Positions 13,422 through 20,674 of a stretch of 20,674 nt of DNA are shown piece after piece. The notes beneath the pieces were generated by a model. The model did no database searches. It saw only the letters and a list, made by a program, of their open reading frames with translations, and was not told the origin of the DNA. Where the stretch lies: positions 1-20,674 of the forward strand of contig CAKVBA010000051.1 in assembly GCA_934725305.1 (NCBI GenBank), written 5' to 3'. Source of the stretch: an uncultured Parabacteroides sp. GTDB taxonomy: Bacteria > Bacteroidota > Bacteroidia > Bacteroidales > Tannerellaceae. A program made the position numbers and the translations under genes. Numbering within the stretch: position 1 is the first letter of the stretch; every line of letters starts with the position of its first letter.

Positions 13422-14795
13422 ATGGCAAAGACAAAGACAGTATATGTGTGCTCTAATTGTGGAGCTGATTCTCCCAAGTGGATAGGCAAGTGTCCAAATT
13501 GTGGCGAATGGAACAGTTATGTCGAAGAGATTGTGCAGAAGGAGAGTGCAGCAGCTAAGCGTCAGACGGTTGGTTGGGTAGTGCCTGGCAAGACTCGTCC
13601 GGTGTTGCTGAGAGATATTACGGTCGAAGAGGAGACTCGCATTGACATGAGAGATGCAGAACTGAACCGTGTGTTGGGAGGCGGATTGGTGAAAGGTTCG
13701 CTTGTGTTGATCGGTGGTGAACCGGGAATTGGTAAATCTACCTTAGTGTTGCAGACTGTTTTGAAGCTGCAGGGTATGAAGACGCTATATGTATCCGGAG
13801 AAGAGAGCAGCCGTCAATTGAAGCTGCGAGCCGACCGATTGGGTACAGGTAATCCCGACTGCTTTATCCTTTGTGAGACTCATTTGGAACAGATCCTGGT
13901 ACAGGCCGAGAATGTAAAGCCTGATCTGATGATTATTGACTCCATACAAACCATCTTTACAGAGGCCGTTGAATCTTCACCGGGAAGTGTGACACAAGTG
14001 CGTGAATGTAGTGCCGCTATCTTGAAGTATGCCAAAGAAAGCGGTGTGCCTGTGTTGCTGATTGGGCACATCAACAAAGAGGGAAGTCTGGCCGGACCAA
14101 AGGTGCTGGAGCATATTGTAGATACAGTATTGCAGTTTGAGGGAGACCAGCATTATATGTACCGCATTCTCCGAAGCATAAAGAACCGTTTCGGAAGCAC
14201 GGCAGAATTGGGTATTTATGAGATGAGACAGGAGGGACTTCGTGAGGTGAGCAATCCGTCGGAACTGTTATTGACTCAAAATCATGAGGGGTTGAGCGGA
14301 GTGACTATTGCTGCTGCCATTGAAGGTATTCGCCCCTTCTTGATTGAAACACAGGCATTGGTTAGTTCGGCTGTCTATGGAACGCCTCAGCGCAGTGCTA
14401 CCGGATTTGATCTGCGCCGTATGAATATGTTGTTGGCTGTCCTTGAGAAACGGGCCGGATTTAAGTTGATTCAGAAGGATGTTTTCCTGAATATTGCCGG
14501 AGGACTGAGGGTGAGTGATCCGGCGATAGACTTGGCTGTGATCAGTGCTGTCTTGTCTTCGAGCTTGGATATATCTATCGAACCGGATATTTGCATGGCC
14601 GGAGAGATTGGCCTTTCGGGAGAGATTCGTCCGGTCAACCGCATCGAACAGCGCATTCTTGAAGCAGAGAAGCTTGGCTTTGAACGCATCATCATTCCTC
14701 ATAATAATCTGAAAGGATTTGATGAGTCGAAATGTAAAATACAGCTGCTTCAGGTGAAAAAGGTAGAAGAGGCCTTCCGCCTGTTGTTTGGATAG
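13422..14795 (+). CDS. radA: DNA repair protein RadA (RecA-like branch-migration ATPase)
   Basis: This 457-residue protein promotes DNA branch migration in recombinational repair. A C4 zinc finger comes first (Cys10, Cys13, Cys24, Cys27, in VCSNCG...KCPNCGEW). The RecA-like ATPase core has Walker A GGEPGIGKST (98-107), Walker B LMIIDSIQT, and the RadA-specific KNRFG motif near residue 255. The C-terminal region is the Lon-protease-like domain without protease residues (GGLRVSDPAIDLAVISAVLS and GEIGLSGEIRPV). Length is usual (about 455). The start is placed at MAKTKTVYVCSNCG, the family N-terminus, rather than at a TTG seven codons upstream. It has its own promoter and is followed after 39 bases by the FAD protein gene, probably in the same transcript. 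Confidence 0.96.
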   Translation: MAKTKTVYVCSNCGADSPKWIGKCPNCGEWNSYVEEIVQKESAAAKRQTVGWVVPGKTRPVLLRDITVEEETRIDMRDAELNRVLGGGLVKGSLVLIGGEPGIGKSTLVLQTVLKLQGMKTLYVSGEESSRQLKLRADRLGTGNPDCFILCETHLEQILVQAENVKPDLMIIDSIQTIFTEAVESSPGSVTQVRECSAAILKYAKESGVPVLLIGHINKEGSLAGPKVLEHIVDTVLQFEGDQHYMYRILRSIKNRFGSTAELGIYEMRQEGLREVSNPSELLLTQNHEGLSGVTIAAAIEGIRPFLIETQALVSSAVYGTPQRSATGFDLRRMNMLLAVLEKRAGFKLIQKDVFLNIAGGLRVSDPAIDLAVISAVLSSSLDISIEPDICMAGEIGLSGEIRPVNRIEQRILEAEKLGFERIIIPHNNLKGFDESKCKIQLLQVKKVEEAFRLLFG

Positions 14796-14834
14796 TGTTT
14801 AAGCGTCCATTGTATAGAATAGTAAAGAGATAAT

Positions 14835-16439
14835 ATGATAAAAGAGATACAATTACGTCTGTTGCCCGAAGAGGCAGCTAATGAGCAGGCATTAAAGACC
14901 GTAGCGGCCCGTGAGACTGCTACTTCCCCGAGTCGTTTAGAGGCTGTGCGTGTGTTGAAACGTTCCATCGATGCTCGCCAGCGTACCATTTATGTTAATG
15001 TAAAGCTGCGTCTGTTTATCGACGAGAAGCCCACTGAACCGGAATATCAGGTCATCAATTATCAAGATGTATCGGAAGGAAAGCCGGTGGTTGTGGTTGG
15101 CGCAGGTCCTGGAGGATTGTTTGCTGCCCTTCGTCTGATTGAATTAGGTCTGCGTCCCATCGTCATCGAACGCGGTAAGAATGTGCGTGACCGTAAGCGC
15201 GACATCGCCTTGATCAGTCGAGAGCATAAAGTGAACAGTGAGTCAAACTATAGCTTTGGCGAAGGCGGAGCCGGAGCCTATTCGGACGGAAAGCTTTATA
15301 CCCGTAGTAAGAAGCGCGGTTCGGTCGATCGTATCCTGAACATCTTTTGTCAGCATGGCGCCAGTCCGACGATCTTGTCGGATGCCCATCCACATATCGG
15401 AACAGACAAATTGCCCCGTGTGATTGAACGGATGCGTGAACAGATTCTTTCTTGTGGAGGAGAAGTCCATTTCGAGACACGCATGGATGCTTTGTTGTTG
15501 AAGGATGGCGAAGTGCTCGGTGTGGAGACTCAGCGAGGAGAGCATTTCTATGGTCCGGTTATTTTGGCAACCGGTCATTCGGCTCGTGATGTCTATAGCT
15601 ATTTGGCAAAGGAACAGATACCTATTGAGGCAAAAGGTCTTGCCGTGGGTGTTCGTCTGGAACATCCTCAGGCTTTGATTGACCAGCTACAGTATCATCG
15701 TCGTGAGGGACGAGGAGATTATCTGCCAGCTGCAGAATATAGTTTTGTAACTCAGGTACAAGGACGTGGTGTCTATTCCTTCTGTATGTGTCCGGGTGGT
15801 TTTGTCGTGCCCGCAGCAAGTGGACCGTCGCAGGTGGTGGTGAACGGTATGTCTCCTTCGAATCGAGGATCACGTTGGTCCAACTCCGGTATGGTGGTAG
15901 AGATTCGTCCGGAAGATATCGGTGCGCTGACTAAACAAGAGCCTTTGACGGATGAGCAGGGAAATCCTGTCAGTCCTGATTCTCCGTTGGCATTGATGGC
16001 TTTTCAGCGTCGTCTCGAAGAGGTGTGTTGGCTCAATGGTGGTCGTAAGCAGGTGGCACCGGCGCAGCGCATGACAGACTTTGTCAATCGAAAGAACTCG
16101 TTCGATCTGCCCGTTTCCTCTTATACGCCCGGATTGTTGGCTTCGCCTTTGCATTTTTGGATGCCCGAGTTTATCTCACATCGTCTGCAAGAGGGATTCC
16201 GCTATTTTGGTAAAGTTTCCAAAGGCTTCCTGACCAATGAAGCTACACTGATCGGTGTGGAGACACGTACATCGTCGCCAGTGCGCATTCTTCGTGATAA
16301 AGAGTGTCTGCAGCATATCACGGTAAAAGGTCTGTTTCCTTGTGGTGAAGGAGCTGGATATGCCGGAGGTATTGTGTCGGCAGCGATCGATGGTGAACGT
16401 TGTGCCGAGAGCGTCGCTGCTTTGTTAGGTGTTTTGTAA
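14835..16439 (+). CDS. FAD-dependent dehydrogenase, COG2509-like
   Basis: This 534-residue flavoprotein of unknown substrate is cytoplasmic by sequence. Residues 1-80 form the small N-terminal domain of the family (KEIQLRLLPEEA, then LKRSIDARQRTIYVNVKLRL). The FAD-binding Rossmann motif VVVGAGPGGLFAALRL spans about 86-101, with the ribose-binding acid in VIERG (112). SFGEGGAGAYSDGKLYTR and ATGHSARDVY are family hallmarks, and the C-terminal flavin contact is FPCGEGAGYAGGIVSAAIDG. All expected motifs are present and length is typical. The gene follows radA by 39 bases. Its last 15 bases overlap the 3' end of the convergent minus-strand gene at 16425-16820. No transcription terminator hairpin is visible. 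Confidence 0.88.
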   Translation: MIKEIQLRLLPEEAANEQALKTVAARETATSPSRLEAVRVLKRSIDARQRTIYVNVKLRLFIDEKPTEPEYQVINYQDVSEGKPVVVVGAGPGGLFAALRLIELGLRPIVIERGKNVRDRKRDIALISREHKVNSESNYSFGEGGAGAYSDGKLYTRSKKRGSVDRILNIFCQHGASPTILSDAHPHIGTDKLPRVIERMREQILSCGGEVHFETRMDALLLKDGEVLGVETQRGEHFYGPVILATGHSARDVYSYLAKEQIPIEAKGLAVGVRLEHPQALIDQLQYHRREGRGDYLPAAEYSFVTQVQGRGVYSFCMCPGGFVVPAASGPSQVVVNGMSPSNRGSRWSNSGMVVEIRPEDIGALTKQEPLTDEQGNPVSPDSPLALMAFQRRLEEVCWLNGGRKQVAPAQRMTDFVNRKNSFDLPVSSYTPGLLASPLHFWMPEFISHRLQEGFRYFGKVSKGFLTNEATLIGVETRTSSPVRILRDKECLQHITVKGLFPCGEGAGYAGGIVSAAIDGERCAESVAALLGVL

Positions 16440-16820
16440 CCATTTATCTATCTCATTCAGCAGCATGACACGGCCTATCGAGTAGGTCTTGTCGTGCTGT
16501 TGAATATAAACCAATATCTCCTTTGACCGATTAAGCAATGCTGTGCGCTCTTTGGGCTGTATAAAACTTTCTTCCATTAGATTGCGGGCAGCCAGTTCCA
16601 TGCGGAAGAAACCGCCGTTGTCTTCACGATCCAATAGGCGCAGCAGATCTTCCAAAGAGGAGGTCATGAGTGCACCTTGAGTTAAATGGAGAGTCTGATA
16701 GATTGTCTGAATCAAATCTCTGTTCTTATATTCCGCATGGTTTTCACGGTTGAAGACCATTTGAGTCACCATCTTTCCCAGCTCCTTAAACTGTATCATG
16801 ATCAAGTCTTTTTTCAGCAT
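16425..16820 (-). CDS. Conserved small helical protein, DUF6483-like, function unknown
   Basis: A 131-residue, mostly helical and charged protein without signal peptide or membrane segment. The opening (KKDLIMIQFKELGKMVTQMV) and the later SLEDLLRLLD resemble the pattern of DUF6483-type proteins (DYIMRMIEQxGRxxA ... LSxEDLLxLL). That likeness is from memory and weak, so I give no function. The opening pattern supports the start at 16820 rather than the Met seven codons later. It lies 25 bases downstream of the cyclophilin gene on the same strand and is probably its operon partner. Its 3' end overlaps the convergent FAD protein gene by 15 bases. Confidence 0.65.
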   Translation of the reverse strand: MLKKDLIMIQFKELGKMVTQMVFNRENHAEYKNRDLIQTIYQTLHLTQGALMTSSLEDLLRLLDREDNGGFFRMELAARNLMEESFIQPKERTALLNRSKEILVYIQQHDKTYSIGRVMLLNEIDKWLQNT

Positions 16821-16845
16821 AGCGGCAGACGTTTAGGATAAGTTG

Positions 16846-17655
16846 TTATTCTATTCGTACACTGATGATACGGATATCTTTATGCGGACGGTCGTTCTTG
16901 TCTTTCGGCTGATTGGCAATGATGTCCAATACATCAAATCCCTCTGTCAGCTCGCCAAAGATGGTGTAGGTTCCATCCAGGGAATGACAACCTCCAACCG
17001 TTGTATAAGCCTCACGCTGTTCGTCCGTAAAAAGCAGATGGCCCGGAGTTGCACGGATCACAGAATCAATCTTGGCATTAATGGTCCGGATCCGTTTGTT
17101 GAATTCGCGCGGATTGTCTTTCTTCAGCATCTGCATCTCCATGCGTACCGGACGATAAAACTCATCTACCGCTTTCTTGCGGATATGCTGGTTGGCAATA
17201 CGCTCCAGTGTGTCGAGCTCGCCTGTGCGATAGACTTTACCCTGTACAATAAAGAACTGCGACATGTCCGACTTTTTCTGTGGATTGATATCGTCATTCT
17301 GACGCGGAGCAGCTAAAGCCCCTCTCTTATGGAAATACTTAGGATTTAATTCCGGTAAGATCTCTGCCGAAGGATCGCCAAAACCACACCGAGCACCGGC
17401 AGGAGCATTCTTAGAGTCGGGTGCGCCTCCCTGAATCATGAACTCTTTGATAACTCTTGTAAATAAAGTTCCGTTAAATTCTCCATTGCGGGCACGCTGT
17501 ATAAAGGTGCGCGTATGATTGGGTACATCGTTATATAATTTGGCCTTCATAGTGCCCACATTTGTCTGAAAAACCACTGTGTTTTCATTGTTCTGAGCGT
17601 TAAGACTCAAGGAACAGGCAACAAGACCGATTAACATTCCATATACTTTTTTCAT
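16846..17655 (-). CDS. Exported cyclophilin-type peptidyl-prolyl cis-trans isomerase
   Basis: The 269-residue protein begins with a signal peptide (MKKVYGMLIGLVACSLSLNA). LVAC could also act as a lipobox at Cys14, so a periplasmic or lipoprotein form is possible. The cyclophilin fold runs from VVFQTNVGTMKAKLYNDVPN through FTRVIKEFMIQGG (65-77), which carries the catalytic Arg67 and Phe72, to DMSQFFIVQGKVY. The usual fold is then interrupted by an insertion of about 60-70 residues (from about 145, Lys/Arg-rich helices) before YTIFGELTEGFDVLDII. This insertion is common in Bacteroidetes homologues. Likely role is periplasmic folding of exported proteins. The gene is first of a two-gene minus-strand operon. 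Its promoter overlaps that of the divergent transporter gene. Confidence 0.9.
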   Translation of the reverse strand: MKKVYGMLIGLVACSLSLNAQNNENTVVFQTNVGTMKAKLYNDVPNHTRTFIQRARNGEFNGTLFTRVIKEFMIQGGAPDSKNAPAGARCGFGDPSAEILPELNPKYFHKRGALAAPRQNDDINPQKKSDMSQFFIVQGKVYRTGELDTLERIANQHIRKKAVDEFYRPVRMEMQMLKKDNPREFNKRIRTINAKIDSVIRATPGHLLFTDEQREAYTTVGGCHSLDGTYTIFGELTEGFDVLDIIANQPKDKNDRPHKDIRIISVRIE

Positions 17656-17675
17656 CTCTTCAAATATTTATTCTG

Positions 17676-17707
17676 TAAAGATAGAATAATATGTTGTATA
17701 GCACAAA
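17676..17707 (-). promoter_or_regulatory. Minus-strand promoter of the cyclophilin operon
   Basis: Read on the minus strand: TTTG (17707-17704), a 20-base spacer, then TATCTTTA (17683-17676), one base off TAnnTTTG. The start codon is 21 bases further on. Confidence 0.5.
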
Positions 17708-17724
17708 TTGATTTCTTACCTTTG
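17694..17724 (+). promoter_or_regulatory. Plus-strand promoter of the transporter gene
   Basis: TTG (17694-17696), a 20-base spacer and TACCTTTG (17717-17724) match the consensus. The ATG at 17764 is 39 bases downstream. It interleaves with the opposite promoter at 17676-17707. Confidence 0.7.
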
Positions 17725-17763
17725 CGAACTTTAATAGGTAATAAGATTTTTAAATAGTTGTTT

Positions 17764-19440
17764 ATGGATTGGATTAACGATTTGTTATGGGGTGGAGGCA
17801 TTGGTCATTCCATTTTATTGCTATCCGTTGTGATTGCCGCCGGTATCCAATTAGGAAAAATTAAGGTGTTCGGCATCTCATTAGGCATTACTCTGGTGTT
17901 GTTTGTTGGTATTATTTTAGGTCATTTTGGATTTACGATCAATCCGGAAATACTCCATTTCTTCAAGGAGTTTGGATTGATTCTGTTTGTCTATTCTGTC
18001 GGTATGCAGGTTGGACCGGGTTTCTTCTCTTCATTTAAGAAGGGCGGTGTAACGTTGAACTTGCTGGCTTGTGGTATTGTCTTTTTAGGTGTTGTTACTA
18101 CGCTTGTAATACACTTTGTTACAGGTCTTCCTATTCCAACCATGGTGGGAATTTTGTCAGGTGCTGTTACCAATACTCCGGGTTTGGGTGCTGCTCAACA
18201 GGCCTATTCCGATATGTTTGGAACAACAGATCCAACCATTGCTTTGGGCTATGCCGTTGCCTATCCATTAGGTGTGATTGGTATCATTCTTTCAACTATA
18301 GTGATTCGTTATGTGTTCCGTGTCAATTTTGAGCATGAGACAGAGCAACTTGACAACGAAGAGGGATCGCATGCTAATGAAGCAAAACCTATCTCTTTGC
18401 TAGTTAAGAATCCGGCTATCTTTGGCAAGACTATCTGCGAGATCTCTTCATTGTTGGAGCATCGCGACTTCGTGGTTTCTCGTGTGTGGCGTAATGACAA
18501 CAAGCAGATTGAGATTGCTTCTGCCAACACGGTGTTACAGGAATACGACAAGATTTTCGTGATCACAACAGAGCAGGATGCAGATACAGTTCAGACTTTC
18601 ATCGGTGAGGCTATTGATATGGAGCGTAAGCAGTGGATCCGTATGGAGAGCCAGTTTATCAACCGTCGTATCCTGATCACTAAACCGGAATTGAATGGTA
18701 AGCGTTTGGGTCAGCTGAAGCTGCGTAAGATCTATGGCATCAACATTACCCGTATAAATCGTGCCGGTGTTGATTTGGTTGCTACTCCGAGTTTGACATT
18801 GCAGGTAGGCGACCGCGTGAATGTGGTTGGTACAGAGACGGCTGTAGCTAACGTAGAAAAGGTGCTGGGTAACTCTATGAAGCGTTTGAACGAGCCGAAT
18901 CTGATCACTATCTTCATCGGTATTGCTTTAGGTATCATCTTGGGAAGTATTCCTATCATGTTGCCGGGTATTCCTCAGCCGGTTAAGTTAGGTTTGGCTG
19001 GTGGTCCGCTGATTGTGGCAATCTTGGTAAGCCGTTTCGGTTATCATTATAAGTTAATTACCTATACCACTCAGAGTGCCAACTTTATGTTGCGTGAGGT
19101 TGGTATCACTATCTTCTTGGCCTGCGTAGGTATCAGTGCCGGTGATGGTTTTGTGGATACGATCGTCAACAACGGCGGTTTCGCATGGATTGGTTATGGT
19201 TTCATCATCACAGTGGTTCCTTTGTTGATTGTAGGTTGCATTGGCCGCTACTTCTGCAAGGTAAACTACTTCACATTAATCGGTCTGATTGCCGGTAGTA
19301 CAACAGACCCACCTGCATTGGCTTATTCCAATGCCACAGCCGGTAATGACGCTCCGTCAGTAGGTTATGCAACTGTATATCCGTTGACAATGTTCTTGCG
19401 TGTATTGACCGCACAATTGATGATTCTGTTTTTTGCCTAG
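17764..19440 (+). CDS. AspT/YidE/YbjL-family transporter with two RCK_C (TrkA_C) domains
   Basis: A 558-residue inner-membrane protein of the aspartate:alanine exchanger family; the substrate is unknown. The N-terminal half has about five to six hydrophobic helices ending near residue 195. Residues about 205-370 are cytoplasmic and hold two TrkA_C-like domains ([17 protein letters not shown]...IFVITTE and [20 protein letters not shown]...VVGTE). A second set of helices completes the protein. The paired family motifs occur once in each half: [14 protein letters not shown] (133-146) and [13 protein letters not shown] near residue 515. Length is usual (about 555). The start is placed at [10 protein letters not shown]; a TTG two codons upstream is less likely. 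It has its own promoter and a strong terminator, so it is monocistronic. Confidence 0.9.
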   Translation: MDWINDLLWGGGIGHSILLLSVVIAAGIQLGKIKVFGISLGITLVLFVGIILGHFGFTINPEILHFFKEFGLILFVYSVGMQVGPGFFSSFKKGGVTLNLLACGIVFLGVVTTLVIHFVTGLPIPTMVGILSGAVTNTPGLGAAQQAYSDMFGTTDPTIALGYAVAYPLGVIGIILSTIVIRYVFRVNFEHETEQLDNEEGSHANEAKPISLLVKNPAIFGKTICEISSLLEHRDFVVSRVWRNDNKQIEIASANTVLQEYDKIFVITTEQDADTVQTFIGEAIDMERKQWIRMESQFINRRILITKPELNGKRLGQLKLRKIYGINITRINRAGVDLVATPSLTLQVGDRVNVVGTETAVANVEKVLGNSMKRLNEPNLITIFIGIALGIILGSIPIMLPGIPQPVKLGLAGGPLIVAILVSRFGYHYKLITYTTQSANFMLREVGITIFLACVGISAGDGFVDTIVNNGGFAWIGYGFIITVVPLLIVGCIGRYFCKVNYFTLIGLIAGSTTDPPALAYSNATAGNDAPSVGYATVYPLTMFLRVLTAQLMILFFA

Positions 19441-19458
19441 GCTTAGGCATTATATAGT

Positions 19459-19505
19459 GCGCCGAGCTTTCCCAAACTGAAAAGAGGGAAGGTTCGGCGC
19501 CTTTT
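19459..19505 (+). terminator. Terminator of the transporter gene
   Basis: A 15-pair stem (19459-19473 with 19486-19500; GCGCCGA pairs with the distal TCGGCGC, with G-T wobbles inside) has a 12-base loop and is followed by C and four T. It starts 18 bases after the stop. Confidence 0.85.
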
Positions 19506-19657
19506 ATTTCCCATCGTTATGGATATGCTTTGGGTGATTTAGATGCAGCTGTTTGCCCTTAAGAAGACACACTGTTGGTTGTAACATCTGCTTTATAAGG
19601 AAGAAGGATATTCCGATTTCCCGGCTGTCATTCGACAATCTGGATTGTTAGAATGTC

Positions 19658-20518
19658 TTAGAAGCAACGGATATAACCCAGTGAGAAGCTATCGTATAAC
19701 CAGTCGTTTATACCGTGATTATAGCGGAAAGAAATGATGTTCTTCTTAAACTCGTAGGTGAGTCTGTTGCGTAACACCAAAGGTTGGTCTCCATTCTTCT
19801 TGTAGCCATGAAAACCCGACAAATCGGTCTGTAGTTCGAAGTTACGGTAGTTGGCGGTCAGACCACCACCATACAATGGAGCATCGTTCTGACGATGAAT
19901 CAAGTCGTTGGTCATCCAGCAATAGAAGCCGGCCATAGCTTGCGCCCGCAATTTCCAGTGGCTGTCCGCGCTCTGAAATAAATCCCTTCCAACAGTTACA
20001 TCAAACCAATAGGACGCCGCGTCAGTATAGCGAGCATCGCACAGACGTCCTCCGCTGGCCGTCTTGATGTTGGCACTAATCATCACATCGGCCCATTTCT
20101 TACTCTCCAACACCTGAAAGAAAGCATTAAACACCAAATCTCCGTGACAGGGGATAGGACTCTCTGTCTCAACGGCAAAACGCTCGTCACGAGTCTCGGG
20201 TGTCATCTTATACTTTTCGGTAATCACCAGGCTCAATTCTACGCCCGCTTTGCCACGGACGAAAGGCAACAACACACGGGCAAACAAATCTTTGGTCTTG
20301 TCGCCTGAATAATGATGATATTCACCTCTCACTTCCGCTTCGAAGCGTTCACTGACCTTGCCAGAGCGTAAAGTAGGAATAGGGAAAGCATTCGGACCGA
20401 AATAACGAGGTGTATAGATCAGCAATTCTGTCTTGTCGCGCCAGCTTTCGGCCTGTATGGAAAAGGAGGTTGTACATAGCAGCAACAGGAATACCAATGT
20501 GCGGTTTAAATGTTTCAT
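19658..20518 (-). CDS. Putative outer-membrane beta-barrel protein, conserved in Bacteroidales
   Basis: This 286-residue protein has a clear signal peptide (MKHLNRTLVFLLLLCTTSFS, cleavage near AESW at about residue 24). The mature part is built of alternating hydrophobic/polar strands with many Tyr, Phe and Trp, and ends in YIRCF. A terminal Phe is the usual outer-membrane barrel signature. I do not recognise a named family. Similar Bacteroidales proteins are annotated as hypothetical, so the location is inferred and the role unknown. It follows the tRNA-Tyr gene on the same strand by about 80 bases and may be read from a promoter inside the region of the tRNA terminator. No clear terminator is seen downstream. 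Confidence 0.7.
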   Translation of the reverse strand: MKHLNRTLVFLLLLCTTSFSIQAESWRDKTELLIYTPRYFGPNAFPIPTLRSGKVSERFEAEVRGEYHHYSGDKTKDLFARVLLPFVRGKAGVELSLVITEKYKMTPETRDERFAVETESPIPCHGDLVFNAFFQVLESKKWADVMISANIKTASGGRLCDARYTDAASYWFDVTVGRDLFQSADSHWKLRAQAMAGFYCWMTNDLIHRQNDAPLYGGGLTANYRNFELQTDLSGFHGYKKNGDQPLVLRNRLTYEFKKNIISFRYNHGINDWLYDSFSLGYIRCF

Positions 20519-20555
20519 GAGTAAAGATGATATTGTTCAAATTAGACCAAAACGA

Positions 20556-20598
20556 AAAAAGAGAAAGAATATTCAAGTTGAACACTCTTCCTCTTTTT
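20556..20598 (-). terminator. Terminator downstream of tRNA-Tyr
   Basis: Long nearly self-complementary arms (20556-20576 with 20578-20598, G-T pairs included) end on the minus strand in a run of six T (20555-20560 as A). The centre can open to a loop of about seven bases. It lies directly behind the tRNA 3' end. Confidence 0.65.
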
Positions 20599-20599
20599 G

Positions 20600-20674
20600 T
20601 GGGTAGTGATGGATTCGAACCACCGAAGGCGAAAGCCAGCTGAGTTACAGTCAGCCCCATTTGGCCACTCTGGA
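20600..20674 (-). tRNA. tRNA-Tyr (anticodon GTA), 5' end cut by the window edge
   Basis: Read on the minus strand: anticodon stem-loop GCTGA-CTGTAAC-TCAGC with anticodon GTA. It is followed by a long variable arm (GGCTTTCGCC), the T arm GGTGG-TTCGAAT-CCATC, and the 3' acceptor strand ACTACCC with discriminator A at 20600. CCA is not encoded. The long variable arm is usual for bacterial tRNA-Tyr. The 5' acceptor strand and the start of the D arm lie beyond position 20674. Confidence 0.92.

Overview
The window looks like a chromosomal segment of a Bacteroidales bacterium, probably Parabacteroides or a close relative. Several genes are preceded by the Bacteroidetes promoter pattern (TTG or TTTG, a 19-20 base spacer, then TAnnTTTG). 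Shine-Dalgarno sites are generally absent. The gene content also fits: a CarboxypepD_reg-like surface protein, an OmpA porin, an AspT/YidE-type exchanger with RCK_C domains and a Bacteroidales-type cyclophilin. The genus is inferred from protein character only.

Layout. Positions 1-1442 hold a minus-strand secreted protein with a terminator behind it. Positions 1443-3121 carry no intact gene. They contain a dense set of palindromes and tandem repeats (11, 21, 10 and 22 bp units), what I read as a frameshifted remnant of a DUF4373 (Lin1244/Lin1753-like) gene, and a truncated HU-like start. Positions 3122-3943 encode a metallo-beta-lactamase-fold protein. Positions 4129-7266 form a nucleotide-sugar operon: rfbA (dTDP-glucose), fcl and gmd (GDP-fucose). 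It is followed by a strongly promoted OmpA-family porin (7379-8539) and its terminator, then a WbaP/WcaJ-type initiating sugar-phosphate transferase (8686-10083). Together rfbA, fcl, gmd and the transferase supply activated sugars and start lipid-linked glycan assembly for capsule, LPS or glycoprotein glycans. The later glycosyltransferases are outside the window.

Positions 10156-13050 are a tight run of ruvX, def, an acyl-CoA carboxyltransferase (mmdA-like) and a biotin carrier protein, ended by a hairpin homologous to the one after ompA. radA (with a clear promoter) and a COG2509-type FAD protein follow to 16439. A convergent minus-strand pair (cyclophilin, then a small hypothetical protein) is divergently promoted from an AspT-family transporter (17764-19440). 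A minus-strand outer-membrane-like protein and the 3' part of tRNA-Tyr(GTA) close the window.

Most of the window is ordinary core genome. The part that deserves attention is 1.6-2.9 kb, where a decayed replication-protein-like gene is built almost entirely of short direct repeats. The two homologous terminator hairpins are a second point of interest. I do not see a convincing new multi-gene system.
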